DNA of 64,000 nucleotides, taken from NCBI RefSeq assembly GCF_900091445.1, contig NZ_LT607733.1, positions 6,413,001-6,477,000 on the forward strand, written 5' to 3'. How positions within the stretch are numbered: the first letter of the stretch is position 1; every line of letters begins with the position of its first letter. The notes beneath the pieces are model-generated. The model saw only the letters and a list, made by a program, of their open reading frames with translations, searched no databases and was not told where the DNA came from. Below are positions 36,732 through 45,463 of this stretch, one piece after another. A program made the translations under genes and the position numbers. Source of the stretch: Micromonospora echinofusca. Its GTDB lineage: Bacteria > Actinomycetota > Actinomycetes > Mycobacteriales > Micromonosporaceae.

Positions 36732-37517
36732 TCATCTTGCGTCGGTTCCCCCGTACGTGTCGGCGAGGTGGTCGGCCCAGGTCCGGGTGCCCGTCGGGGT
36801 CGCCTCGGTGACCAGGCCGCCCGAGCGCAGGGCACGGCCCAGCCTGCCGGGTATCCGCACCGGCAGCAGCGGGCGGCGGGACCGCCGGGCGGCCGTCCAC
36901 GCGCGGGCCGCGTCGTCGAAGCGGAGCACCTCCGGGCCGCCGTACTCCTCGATGCCGCGCAGCGGGCCGGCGGTGAGCCGGCGCACGAGGTGGTCCGCGA
37001 CCTCGCCGGGGTCGACCGGCTGGGCGAGCACGGCCGGATCGCCGACCACCGGGCCGAGGCGGCTCGCCCCGCGCAGCATCCCGTCGAGGAACTCCGGGAA
37101 CTGGGTCGCCCGCAGCACGGTCCACGGCACCGGCCCGGCGGCCACCACCTGCTCGGCGGCGAGTTTGTGCCGGTAGTAGGGGATCGGCACCCGGTCCACC
37201 CCCACGATCGAGACGTAGACCAGGTGCCGTACGCCCGCCTGCCCGGCGGCGACGACCAGCCGGCGGGTGCCGAGCACGTCGACCCGGTGGGTCTGCCGCC
37301 CCCGGTTGGGCGACGAGGCCAGGTGCAGGACGGCGTCCACGCCGGACACCGCCTCGACCAGCCCTTCCCCGGTGGCCAGGTCGACCACCACCCACCGCGC
37401 CGACGGGTCGGTACGCGCCCGCCGGCTCGTCGCCCGGACCTCCCAGCCCTCGGCGCGCAGCCGGGGCAGCACCACCCGCCCGAGCCGACCGCCCGCCCCG
37501 GTGACCAGCACCCGCAT
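36732..37517 (-). CDS. NAD(P)-binding SDR/NmrA-like protein
   Basis: A 261-residue atypical short-chain dehydrogenase. The nucleotide motif at the extreme N-terminus is VTGAGGRLGRVVLPRL (GxxGxxG). VDLATGEGLVEAVSGVDAVLHLASSP follows, then HLVYVSIVGVDRVPIPYYRHKLAAEQ. The Tyr-x-x-x-Lys in YYRHK is present. Members act on or bind NAD(P)H as epimerase/reductase-like enzymes or redox sensors. ATG 37517 has a GGGAGGGA ribosome site. Its neighbour downstream is the small membrane protein. Confidence 0.88.
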   Translation of the reverse strand: MRVLVTGAGGRLGRVVLPRLRAEGWEVRATSRRARTDPSARWVVVDLATGEGLVEAVSGVDAVLHLASSPNRGRQTHRVDVLGTRRLVVAAGQAGVRHLVYVSIVGVDRVPIPYYRHKLAAEQVVAAGPVPWTVLRATQFPEFLDGMLRGASRLGPVVGDPAVLAQPVDPGEVADHLVRRLTAGPLRGIEEYGGPEVLRFDDAARAWTAARRSRRPLLPVRIPGRLGRALRSGGLVTEATPTGTRTWADHLADTYGGTDAR

Positions 37518-37722
37518 GGTTCCCTCCCTCTCCGGCCGCCGCACGCCCGCCGCGCGACAGTGGGCAGACGGCACCCGACCCGCGCGTGTGACCGACTGTG
37601 CGGCGCCTCACGGCGGCCCGTAACCACGGCCATCGAGAGGATGGTCAGGAGCCCATCGTCCCGGGCCGGCGGTCGCCACCGGCCCGGATCGGCACATCCG
37701 CCCACCCGCGGCGGTGGGGCGG

Positions 37723-39117
37723 TCAGCCGGCGCGGATCCCGGGCACGCCGGGCACCACCCGACCGGCGAGCACGACGCCCAGCAGGGCCAGCCCGGAGGT
37801 CACCGCGAGCGTGCCGGCGTAGCTGGCCGGCCCCGGGGCCGCGCCGGCGGCGAGCACCGCGCCGGTGAGCGCCAGCACGGTCGCCGCGAAGAGCGAGTCG
37901 CCCAGTTGCAGCGAGGAACTGTTGCGCCCCTGCTCGCCGGGCGCGGACAGCTCCAACGTCAACACCGACAGCGACGGGTAGAGCAACCCCATGCCGAGGC
38001 CGGCGGCGGCCCAGCCGAGCACGCCCACCCAGACCGGCACGGCCGGCGCGACGGCGAGCGTGACCACTGCCGTACCGGCCGCGATGCACGTCAGTCCCGC
38101 CCTCGGCAGGGTGGCCCGGGAGCGCGGGGCCGGCATCCGACCCTGCAACCAGGAACCGGCCGACCAGGCGAGCGCGCCGGTGGTCAGGACCAGGCCGGCG
38201 GCGGTCGGGGACAGCCCGCGCTCCCGGGAGAGCACCAGCGGGATCACCACCTCGGCGCCGACGAACGCCGCCGAGGCGAGGCCGCGCAGCCCGACCACCG
38301 TCGGCAGGCCCCGGCCGGCGCGCAGGAACCCGGCCGGCAGCAGCCGGGGCGCGCAGACCAGCAGCCCCGCCAGCGCCAGGGCCACCAACCCGACGGCGGT
38401 GGCGCCGCGCTGCTGCCCCCCGATGTGCAACAGTGCGGCGCTCACCCCCGCCCCGCAGGCCCAGCCGATCCGGGCCGCCGCGCCGGACGGCAGCCCGGTC
38501 GCCGTGGTCGCCCCGACCGCCCGCAGACCGGGGTGGATCAGCAGCACCGCCGGCACCGCCACCGCCGGCACCGCCAGGAAGACCCAGCGCCAGCCGAGAT
38601 GCTCCACGATCAGGCCGGCCAGCGCCGGCCCGACCAGGGACGGTACGACCCACGCGGCGGCGAACGCCGCGAAGATCCGCCGGTGCAGCGCCTCCGGGTA
38701 CGCCTGCCCGACGATCACGTACAGCGCCACGGAGAGCAGCCCGGAGCCGAAGCCCTGCACGATCCGGCCGGCCACCAGGACGCCCATGCTCGTGGCGCTG
38801 CCGGCGAGCACCAGCCCCAGCACGAACCAGACGAGCCCGTGCCACATCGGGACCCGGGGGCCCCGGGAGTCGCACCAGATGCCGGAGGCGACCATGGCGA
38901 GCACCCCGGCGGCGAACGGTCCCCCGAAGGCGATCCCGTAGAGGGCCAGCCCGTCGAGACTGCGGGCGACGGACGGCATGGCAGTGCCCACCGCCAGCGC
39001 CTCGAACGCGAGCAGCGAGATCAGCGCCACGCTGCCCACCGTCATCGCCCGCAGCCGGGGTGCGAAGAGCCCCGCCTCCTCGACGTCCGGGGCGACGGGC
39101 GCCACCGTGTCGGTCAC
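37723..39117 (-). CDS. MFS efflux transporter
   Basis: About 464 residues with 12-14 membrane helices. Visible drug-transporter features are FEALAVGTAMPSVARSL in helix 1, GIWCDSRGPRVPM (motif A) and GRIVQGFGSGLLSVALYVIVGQAYPE (motif B/C region). It resembles the DHA family. Start choice: GTG 39117 overlaps by GTGA the end of a 33-codon leader ORF (39114-39215), while GTG 39144 has no ribosome site. A MerR-type promoter lies further upstream. It probably exports a toxic compound sensed by a MerR regulator encoded elsewhere. Confidence 0.88.
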   Translation of the reverse strand: MTDTVAPVAPDVEEAGLFAPRLRAMTVGSVALISLLAFEALAVGTAMPSVARSLDGLALYGIAFGGPFAAGVLAMVASGIWCDSRGPRVPMWHGLVWFVLGLVLAGSATSMGVLVAGRIVQGFGSGLLSVALYVIVGQAYPEALHRRIFAAFAAAWVVPSLVGPALAGLIVEHLGWRWVFLAVPAVAVPAVLLIHPGLRAVGATTATGLPSGAAARIGWACGAGVSAALLHIGGQQRGATAVGLVALALAGLLVCAPRLLPAGFLRAGRGLPTVVGLRGLASAAFVGAEVVIPLVLSRERGLSPTAAGLVLTTGALAWSAGSWLQGRMPAPRSRATLPRAGLTCIAAGTAVVTLAVAPAVPVWVGVLGWAAAGLGMGLLYPSLSVLTLELSAPGEQGRNSSSLQLGDSLFAATVLALTGAVLAAGAAPGPASYAGTLAVTSGLALLGVVLAGRVVPGVPGIRAG

Positions 39118-39215
39118 CTCCGGCCCGCCGGGCGCGGCAGGCACAGCGGTCGGTGGCCGGGGCGGGCCCGTGGGTACGGCGTACCCGCCTCGGCGCCGAG
39201 CAGTTCGATCAGCAT
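39114..39215 (-). CDS. Possible leader ORF (33 codons) ahead of the MFS gene
   Basis: It starts ATG 39215 (MLIELLGAEAG...) and ends TGA 39114, overlapping the GTG at 39117 of the MFS gene. The ATG lies 6 nt after the CAGGCT -10-like hexamer, so the transcript would be leaderless and begin at or next to this ATG. It could be a translated leader that feeds ribosomes into the pump gene. It may also just be the 5' part of the untranslated region. Confidence 0.35.
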   Translation of the reverse strand: MLIELLGAEAGTPYPRARPGHRPLCLPRPAGRR

Positions 39216-39221
39216 GGGGTC

Positions 39222-39256
39222 AGCCTGGGACCTCAATCCGGGTTGAGGTCAAGGGT
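39222..39256 (-). promoter_or_regulatory. MerR-type promoter/operator for the MFS gene
   Basis: GACCTCAA (39229-39236), 6 nt, TTGAGGTC (39243-39250) is a perfect 8+8 dyad. Read on the minus strand it fills a 19-nt spacer between TTGACC (-35) and CAGGCT (-10, 39222-39227). A 19-nt spacer occupied by a dyad is the hallmark of MerR-family activated promoters; CCTCAA-N6-TTGAGG also has the arms and 18-bp length of a SoxR box. No merR gene is adjacent. Confidence 0.7.
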
Positions 39257-39462
39257 GACCCGCCTCTCTCCGGCCCTCCGAGGCCGACGGACACCCTCGG
39301 ACACGACGGCCGCGCGGGAGAAACCTCCGCCGCCCGGGGGCATAACCGACCACCCACCGGGAAGCCAGGCCGCCGGAGCGCAGGCGTGGGAGGCGTGATG
39401 GCGTACGGCGGGAGCAGCGGTGGCGAGGGGCCTGACCGGCGCCTGTCCGGTCGTACGCCTCG

Positions 39463-42400
39463 ATGATCTCCCTGGGCCGCGCGGCCGGCCGGCTCCTTCC
39501 GGCGGTCCCGGTGCCGCCGGTCGTCGGTGAGGCGTCCCGGAACGTCGGCGCCGTCGCCGCCCGGCTCGCCCGGGTCGCGGGGCTGAGCCGACGCCGGGTC
39601 TGGTCCCGCCCCGGCCGACACCACATCGAGGTGCTCGGGGTCTGCCAGGACGGCGGTGACGTCCTCGCGCGGCAGGTCGAGGCGGCGCTGGAGCGGATGT
39701 CCGGCGTCGAGTGGGCCCGGGTCAACGCCCCGTCCGGCCGGGTGGTCGTCGCCGTCGGTACGCCGGAGCCCGCCCTGCGCGACCTCATCGCGACCGTCGC
39801 CCGCACCGAACGCACCTGCCCCCACGAGCCGGACCAGGGGATCCCGCCGCCGCACCCGCCCGAGGAGGGGCCCCGCACGCCGCGCACCCTCGGCGGGCTG
39901 GCCTCCGACGCCCTGGGCCTGACCCTCTCCGCCGCCACCCGGATCCTGCCGTTCACGCCGGTGCCCGGGGAGGTCGCCGGGCTGCTCGGCGCGGTCGACC
40001 TGCACCCGAGGCTGCACGCGCTGGCGGACCGCGGGCTGCGCGCCGACCCCCGGGCCGAACTGCTGTTCCCGCTCGCCGAGGCGGTGGTGCAGGGCCTGAC
40101 GGGTAGCTGGACCGGGCTCGTGCTCGACGGTGCGCACCGGGTGGTGCAGTGGGGCGAGGCGCGCGCCCAGCTCCACGCGTGGGCACGGGCCGAACCTCGG
40201 CTGACCGGGCATCCGGAGCGGGCCGCCGCCCCCGTGTCGAAGATCGAGCGCCCCCGGCCGAAGCCGGACGGCCCCGTCGAGAGGTACGTGTCCCGGACGC
40301 TCGACGCGGGCGCCGTCGCGGCGGCCGCCGCGACACCGGTCGTGGGTGGAAAGCGGGCCGCCGCGCTGGGCCTCTCCACGCTGCCCAAGGCTCCTGGCAG
40401 CGGACGCGAGGGTTATGCCGCGCGGCTCGGCCTGATCCTCGCCCGGCGCGGGGTCATCGCGATGGACCGCAGCGTGCTGCGCGAACTGGACCGGATCGAC
40501 ACCCTGGTGCTGGACGCCGCCGTGCTCAGCTCCGACCGGGGAGTGCTGGCGGACCTGGCGCCGCTGGCGGGGGCGGACACCGGTCGGGTGGCGGCACGCG
40601 CGTTCGCCCTCTTCGACCCCGCCGCGCCCCGGGAGCCACGGCACGCCGACGGCTGGCGGCTCGGACCGCTGGACGCGCTGGACGTCGAGAATCCGGGCGA
40701 CACCGCCGACAGCCGGCGGCTGCGCGACGCGGGCGGACTGCTGCTCGGCCTGGCCGACGGCGGCACCCTCGCCGCCGTGCTGCGGGTCGAACCGGAGCCG
40801 GCGCCGGGCGTCGACGCCCTGCCGGCCGCCGCCCGCCAGGCCGGCCTGCGGCTGGTCGTGGCCGGCGACGACGAGCAGCGGTACGGCTTCGCCGACGCCC
40901 ACCTGCCGGGCCGCGACCGGCTGGTTGAGTCGGTGCGTGACCTGCAACGCGACGGGGCGATGGTGATGGTGGTCTCCGCCGACCGCGCCGCGCTCGGCGC
41001 CGCCGACTGCGGACTGGGGCTCAGCGGCCCCGAGGAGCTGCCGCCCTGGGGGGCGCACCTGCTGGTCGGCGCCGACCTGCGGGTCGCGGCACTGCTCATC
41101 GAGGCGGCGGGGGTGGCCCGCCGGATGGCCCGGCAGAACATCGGCCTGGCCATGGCCGGCACCGGCCTCGGCGCGCTGAACGCGCTCACCGCCCCCCGCG
41201 CGCGGCTGCCCGGACGCGCCGTCGTGGCCGTGAACGGGGCGGCCGCGCTGGCCTTCGCGCACGGCGTACTGCGGGCGCAGCGGCTGCCCGACCGGACGGA
41301 CGGCCCGACCCCGGCGGTCACCGCCTGGCACCTGATGCCGTCCCCGACCGTGCTCGACCACCTCGACACCGGCCCCGACGGGCTCACCACCGCCGAGGCC
41401 GAGCGCCGCCGGGGCGACCGGAGCGTACGACCCGACGGACCGACGGGGCTGCTGCGCGCCTTCGTCGACGAGCTGGCCAACCCGCTGACCCCCGTACTGG
41501 CCGCCGGGGCGGTGCTCTCGGCCACCTTCGGCTCGCCCGTCGACGCCGCCCTGGTCGGCGGCGTGGTCGGCGGGTCCGCGCTGCTCGGGGCGGTGCACCA
41601 GCACAACACCGAACGGTCGCTGGCCGAGCTGCTGTCCCGCTCGGCGGTCACCGCCCGCGTACGCCGCGACGGGACGGAACGGACGCTGCCGGCCGAGGAA
41701 CTGGTGCCCGGGGACGTCGTCCTGCTCGAATCGGGCGACGCCGTACCGGCCGACTGCCGGGTGCTGGAGTCGGCCGGGTTGGAGATGGACGAGTCCTCGC
41801 TCACCGGCGAGTCGCTGCCGGTCGGCAAGACCGACCAGCCGGTGGTCGCCGCCGCCGTCGCCGACCGGCGCTCGATGCTCTACGAGGGCACCAGCGTCGC
41901 CGCCGGAAACGGGACGGCGGTGGTGGTCGCGACCGGTGCGGACACCGAGGCGGGACGGAGCCTCGCGATGGCCCGGCAGGCCCCGCCGTCGAGCGGCGTG
42001 GAGGCGCGGCTGGGCCGGTTGACCCGCGCGGCGATCCCGCTGGCCGCCGGCTCGGCGGTGGCGGTGGCCGGCGCGGGGCTGCTGCGTGGCGTACCGCTGG
42101 CCCAGACCGCCGCGACCGCCGCGAACCTGGCCGTCGCGTCCGTGCCGGAAGGGCTGCCGTTCCTGGTCAGCGCCGCGCAGCTGGCCGCCGCGCGGCGGCT
42201 GGCGGAGCACGGCGCGCTGGTCCGCAACCCACGCACCATCGAGGCGCTCGGGCGGGTGGACGTGCTCTGCTTCGACAAGACCGGCACCCTCACCGAGGGC
42301 CGGCTGCTGCTCGCCGGGGTCGGCGACGACGGCCGGTACGCACCCGTCGACCGGCTCGACGACGCCCTGCGGGACACCCTCGCGGCGGCGCTGCGCGCCA

Positions 42401-43887
42401 CCCCCGGCGCCGACGAACCCCACGACCTGGCCCAGCAGACCGACCGCGCGGTCCGCTCCGGCGCCCAGGCGGCGGGCGTGACCGAGCAGACCGGCGCCGG
42501 GGGATGGGAGCCGGTCGACGGGCTGCCGTTCGAGCCGTCCCGGGGCTACCACGCCACCGTCGGCCGGGCCGGGGACCGGCTGCTGCTCAGCGTGAAGGGT
42601 GCCCCGGAGTCGGTGCTGCCCCGGTGCTCCGGCCGGCGTACGCCCGGCGGCGAGGACGAGCCGCTCGACGACGAGGGGCGCGCCGGGCTGCACGCCATGC
42701 TCGCCGACCGGGCGGGGGCGGGGCACCGGATCCTCGCCGTGGCCGAGTGCCGGGTCTCCTCGCCCGACGTCACGGACGGGCAGGTGCGCGACCTGACCTT
42801 CGTCGGCTTCCTGGCCCTCGCCGACGGGGTACGCGAGAGCGCCGCGCCCGCCGTGCGCCGCATCCGCCAGGCCGGCGTGCACACCATCATGATCACCGGT
42901 GACCATCCGGCGACCGCCGAGGCGATCGCGGCCACCATCAGCGACCACGAGGACCAGCGGGTCGTCACCGCGACGGAACTCGACCAGCTCGACGACGAGG
43001 CCCTCGGCGCGCGGCTCGCCGCCACGGACGTGGTGGCCCGGTGCACCCCGGCGCACAAGGTCCGGATCATCCAGGCGCTGCGCGCGTGCGGGCGTACGGT
43101 CGCGATGACCGGCGACGGCGCCAACGACGCCGCGGCGATCCGGCTGGCCGACGTGGGCATCGCCCTCGGTCAGCGGGGCACCCCGGCCGCCCGGGCGGCG
43201 GCCGACGTGGTGGTCACCGACGACCGGCTGGAGACCATCATCGCCACCCTGGTCGAGGGCCGGGCGATGTGGTCCTCGGTACGCCACGCGCTCAGCATCC
43301 TGGTCGGCGGGAACCTCGGCGAGATCGCGTTCAGCGTGCTGACCGCCGCCGCCACGGGCCGCTCGGCCCTCACCGGCCGGCAACTGCTCCTGGTCAACCT
43401 GCTCACCGACCTGGCACCGGCCCTGGCGATCGCGATCCGCCCACCCGCGGCGGACCACGCCGAAAGCCTGCTCCGGGAGGGACCCGACACCTCGCTGGGC
43501 GAGCCGATGACCCGGGAGATCGGGCTGCGCGCCGCAGCCACGACGCTGGGCGCCACCGCCGGCTGGACGCTGGCCCGCTACACGGGGCGACGCCGGCGGG
43601 CGGGCACCGTCGCGCTGGTCTCGCTGGTCGGCACCCAGCTCGGGCAGACGCTGCTGGCCGGCGGCACCAGCCCGGCCGTACTGGCCTCCACCGCCGCGTC
43701 GCTCGGGGTGCTGACGGTGGTGGTCCAGACGCCCGGGGTCAGCCACTTCTTCGGCTGCACGCCCCTCGGCCCGGTCGGCTGGACCATCGCGACGGGCTCC
43801 GCGCTCGGCGCCACCTTCGCGAACGGCGCGCTCACCCGCCTCGTGGAGCGCCTGCCCGGGTCCGGCGCGGACGGCGAACCGGCGTGA
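39463..43887 (+). CDS. Large cation-translocating P-type ATPase (CtpI-like)
   Basis: A 1474-residue protein, far longer than usual P-type ATPases and comparable to mycobacterial CtpI. An HMA-like fold without Cys-x-x-Cys lies near 53-112. A degenerate ATPase-like half (about 270-600) has VLDAAVLSS where a DKTGT would be expected. The working module follows: TGES 781-784, PEGLP in helix 4 (895-899), phosphorylated Asp938 in DKTGT, and TGDGAND from 1216, then six C-terminal helices. PEGLP points to a P2-like, Ca/Mg/Mn-class ion rather than copper; the substrate is unproven. ATG 39463 has no obvious ribosome site. Confidence 0.92.
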   Translation: MISLGRAAGRLLPAVPVPPVVGEASRNVGAVAARLARVAGLSRRRVWSRPGRHHIEVLGVCQDGGDVLARQVEAALERMSGVEWARVNAPSGRVVVAVGTPEPALRDLIATVARTERTCPHEPDQGIPPPHPPEEGPRTPRTLGGLASDALGLTLSAATRILPFTPVPGEVAGLLGAVDLHPRLHALADRGLRADPRAELLFPLAEAVVQGLTGSWTGLVLDGAHRVVQWGEARAQLHAWARAEPRLTGHPERAAAPVSKIERPRPKPDGPVERYVSRTLDAGAVAAAAATPVVGGKRAAALGLSTLPKAPGSGREGYAARLGLILARRGVIAMDRSVLRELDRIDTLVLDAAVLSSDRGVLADLAPLAGADTGRVAARAFALFDPAAPREPRHADGWRLGPLDALDVENPGDTADSRRLRDAGGLLLGLADGGTLAAVLRVEPEPAPGVDALPAAARQAGLRLVVAGDDEQRYGFADAHLPGRDRLVESVRDLQRDGAMVMVVSADRAALGAADCGLGLSGPEELPPWGAHLLVGADLRVAALLIEAAGVARRMARQNIGLAMAGTGLGALNALTAPRARLPGRAVVAVNGAAALAFAHGVLRAQRLPDRTDGPTPAVTAWHLMPSPTVLDHLDTGPDGLTTAEAERRRGDRSVRPDGPTGLLRAFVDELANPLTPVLAAGAVLSATFGSPVDAALVGGVVGGSALLGAVHQHNTERSLAELLSRSAVTARVRRDGTERTLPAEELVPGDVVLLESGDAVPADCRVLESAGLEMDESSLTGESLPVGKTDQPVVAAAVADRRSMLYEGTSVAAGNGTAVVVATGADTEAGRSLAMARQAPPSSGVEARLGRLTRAAIPLAAGSAVAVAGAGLLRGVPLAQTAATAANLAVASVPEGLPFLVSAAQLAAARRLAEHGALVRNPRTIEALGRVDVLCFDKTGTLTEGRLLLAGVGDDGRYAPVDRLDDALRDTLAAALRATPGADEPHDLAQQTDRAVRSGAQAAGVTEQTGAGGWEPVDGLPFEPSRGYHATVGRAGDRLLLSVKGAPESVLPRCSGRRTPGGEDEPLDDEGRAGLHAMLADRAGAGHRILAVAECRVSSPDVTDGQVRDLTFVGFLALADGVRESAAPAVRRIRQAGVHTIMITGDHPATAEAIAATISDHEDQRVVTATELDQLDDEALGARLAATDVVARCTPAHKVRIIQALRACGRTVAMTGDGANDAAAIRLADVGIALGQRGTPAARAAADVVVTDDRLETIIATLVEGRAMWSSVRHALSILVGGNLGEIAFSVLTAAATGRSALTGRQLLLVNLLTDLAPALAIAIRPPAADHAESLLREGPDTSLGEPMTREIGLRAAATTLGATAGWTLARYTGRRRRAGTVALVSLVGTQLGQTLLAGGTSPAVLASTAASLGVLTVVVQTPGVSHFFGCTPLGPVGWTIATGSALGATFANGALTRLVERLPGSGADGEPA

Positions 43888-43978
43888 CCGCGCCCGGCGT
43901 CCGCAGGCGACCAGCACGCCGCGGCCCCGGCCGGAATGGGCCCGCCGGTCACGGGTAGGGCTACCGGTGGAGGTGCAC

Positions 43979-44782
43979 ATGTCGACGACGCAGCCCGAGG
44001 TCACGTTCATCGGCACCGCCACCACGGTGCTGCGGATCGGCGGGTTCACCCTGCTCACCGACCCGAACTTCCTGCACCGGGGCCAGCGCGCGTACCTGGG
44101 CAAGGGGCTCTGGTCGCGCCGGCGCACCGACCCGGCGCTGCGGATCGCCCAGCTGCCGTCGCTGGACGCGGTCGTCCTCTCCCACCTGCACGGCGACCAC
44201 TTCGACCGCGTGGCCCGCCGGGAACTCGACCGGGAGCTGCCGATCGTCACCACCCCCGCCGCCGAGCGCAAGCTGCGCCGCTGGGGCTTCCGGGCCGCCG
44301 AAGGGCTGCCCACCTGGAACTCCCGGGAGCTGCGTCGCGACGGCGAGACGCTACGCCTGACCTCGATGCCGGGCAGGCACGGGCCCGGCGCGCTGGACCT
44401 GCTGCTGCCCGACGTGATGGGCACGATGATCGACCTGGAGCGCGACGGCAGCCGCCGGTTCCGCCTCTACGTCACCGGCGACACGCTCAACCGGCCGATG
44501 CTGGCCGACATCCCCGAGCGGTACCCGGACATCGACGCGATGCTGATCCACCTCGGCGGCACCCGGATCGCCGGGCTCCTGCTCACCATGGACGCGCGGC
44601 AGGGCGCCGACCTCGTCGAGCTGATCCGGCCGAAGCTCACCGTGCCGATCCACTACGACGACTATCCGGTGTTCCGCTCGCCGCTGGGCCACTTCGTGGC
44701 GGAGGTACGGCGGCGCGGCCTCGCCGGGAGCGTCCGCACCGTCGCCCGCGGCGAGACCGTCCCGCTGACCCCGCCCGGCTGA
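43979..44782 (+). CDS. Metallo-beta-lactamase-fold hydrolase
   Basis: A 267-residue protein of the UlaG/RomA-like group. The metal-binding motif is LSHLHGDHFD (HxHxDH). Later ligands lie in SMPGRHGPGA, YVTGDT and HYDDYPVFRSP. ATG 43979 has a GGAGGT site close upstream. The substrate is unknown; relatives act on lactones, phosphodiesters or N-acyl lipids. Tail-to-tail with the CBS gene, with a strong hairpin between. Confidence 0.92.
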   Translation: MSTTQPEVTFIGTATTVLRIGGFTLLTDPNFLHRGQRAYLGKGLWSRRRTDPALRIAQLPSLDAVVLSHLHGDHFDRVARRELDRELPIVTTPAAERKLRRWGFRAAEGLPTWNSRELRRDGETLRLTSMPGRHGPGALDLLLPDVMGTMIDLERDGSRRFRLYVTGDTLNRPMLADIPERYPDIDAMLIHLGGTRIAGLLLTMDARQGADLVELIRPKLTVPIHYDDYPVFRSPLGHFVAEVRRRGLAGSVRTVARGETVPLTPPG

Positions 44783-44828
44783 GCCGACGACCCGCCCGAT
44801 CCCCGCCGGGCGGGCGGACCCGCGTACG

Positions 44829-44869
44829 CCGATCGCCGCCTCCCGGCCGGGCCGGAGGGCGGCGATCGG
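44829..44869. terminator. Bidirectional terminator
   Basis: CCGATCGCCGCC (44829-44840) and GGCGGCGATCGG (44858-44869) are exact complements; CTCCCGG/CCGGAGG-like inner bases extend the stem. Located between the convergent metallo-hydrolase and CBS genes. Confidence 0.8.
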
Positions 44870-44882
44870 TCGTGACGCGCGG

Positions 44883-45302
44883 TCAGACGCGCTCGGAGAT
44901 GGCCTCGATGAGGTCACCCACCGGGCGCTCGGGCAGGGAGCGGGCCACGTCGGCGACGGCCACGATGCCGACGAGCTCGTGCCCGTCGATCACCGGCAGC
45001 CGGCGTACCTTGTGCTGGCTCATGGTCCGCAGGATCTCCGCCGCGTCGTCGTCGGCGCCGATCGTCACCGCCTCGCCCTGGGCGAGCTCACCGGCGGTGA
45101 CCCGGGCCGGGTCGCGGCCCTCGGCGAGGACCTTGACCACGATGTCGCGGTCGGTCAGCATGCCCTTGAGCCGGTTGTCGTCCCCGCAGATCGGCAGCGA
45201 GCCGACACCCAACTGGGCCATCTGCTTCGCGGCCGTCCTGAGGTCGTCCTGCTCACGGATGCAGGTCACGTCGTTCGTCATGATCTCGCGTGCGGTCGGC
45301 AT
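44883..45302 (-). CDS. Tandem CBS-domain protein
   Basis: A 139-residue protein of two CBS domains. The first contains AREIMTNDVTCIREQDDLRTA with MLTDRDIVVKVLAEG; the second contains AAEILRTMSQHKVRRLPVIDG with VGIVAVADVARSL. ATG 45302 has a GAGGTG site. Same architecture as the protein at 32453-32878, so the two are likely paralogues. A nucleotide-binding regulator of unknown partner. Confidence 0.93.
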   Translation of the reverse strand: MPTAREIMTNDVTCIREQDDLRTAAKQMAQLGVGSLPICGDDNRLKGMLTDRDIVVKVLAEGRDPARVTAGELAQGEAVTIGADDDAAEILRTMSQHKVRRLPVIDGHELVGIVAVADVARSLPERPVGDLIEAISERV

Positions 45303-45463
45303 TGGCTGACACCTCACTTCCAGGGGGTCGTTGCCGTTCCTCCTACCCCCGTCCTCCCGGCCCATGCACACTGGAGGAACCGCCGGCACCGACAGCCGAC
45401 GTTGCACGGCGTCGCAACCCGTGGGGAGCCGGCGTCGCCTGACGCCGGGTGCCCGCGCCCGCC

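Noticed and set aside
39220..44424. Very long open frame on the minus strand opposite the P-type ATPase
   Set aside because: Composition is Arg/Gly/Ala/Pro-rich without any domain, and the plus strand carries a complete P-type ATPase and metallo-hydrolase; it is a GC-rich shadow.
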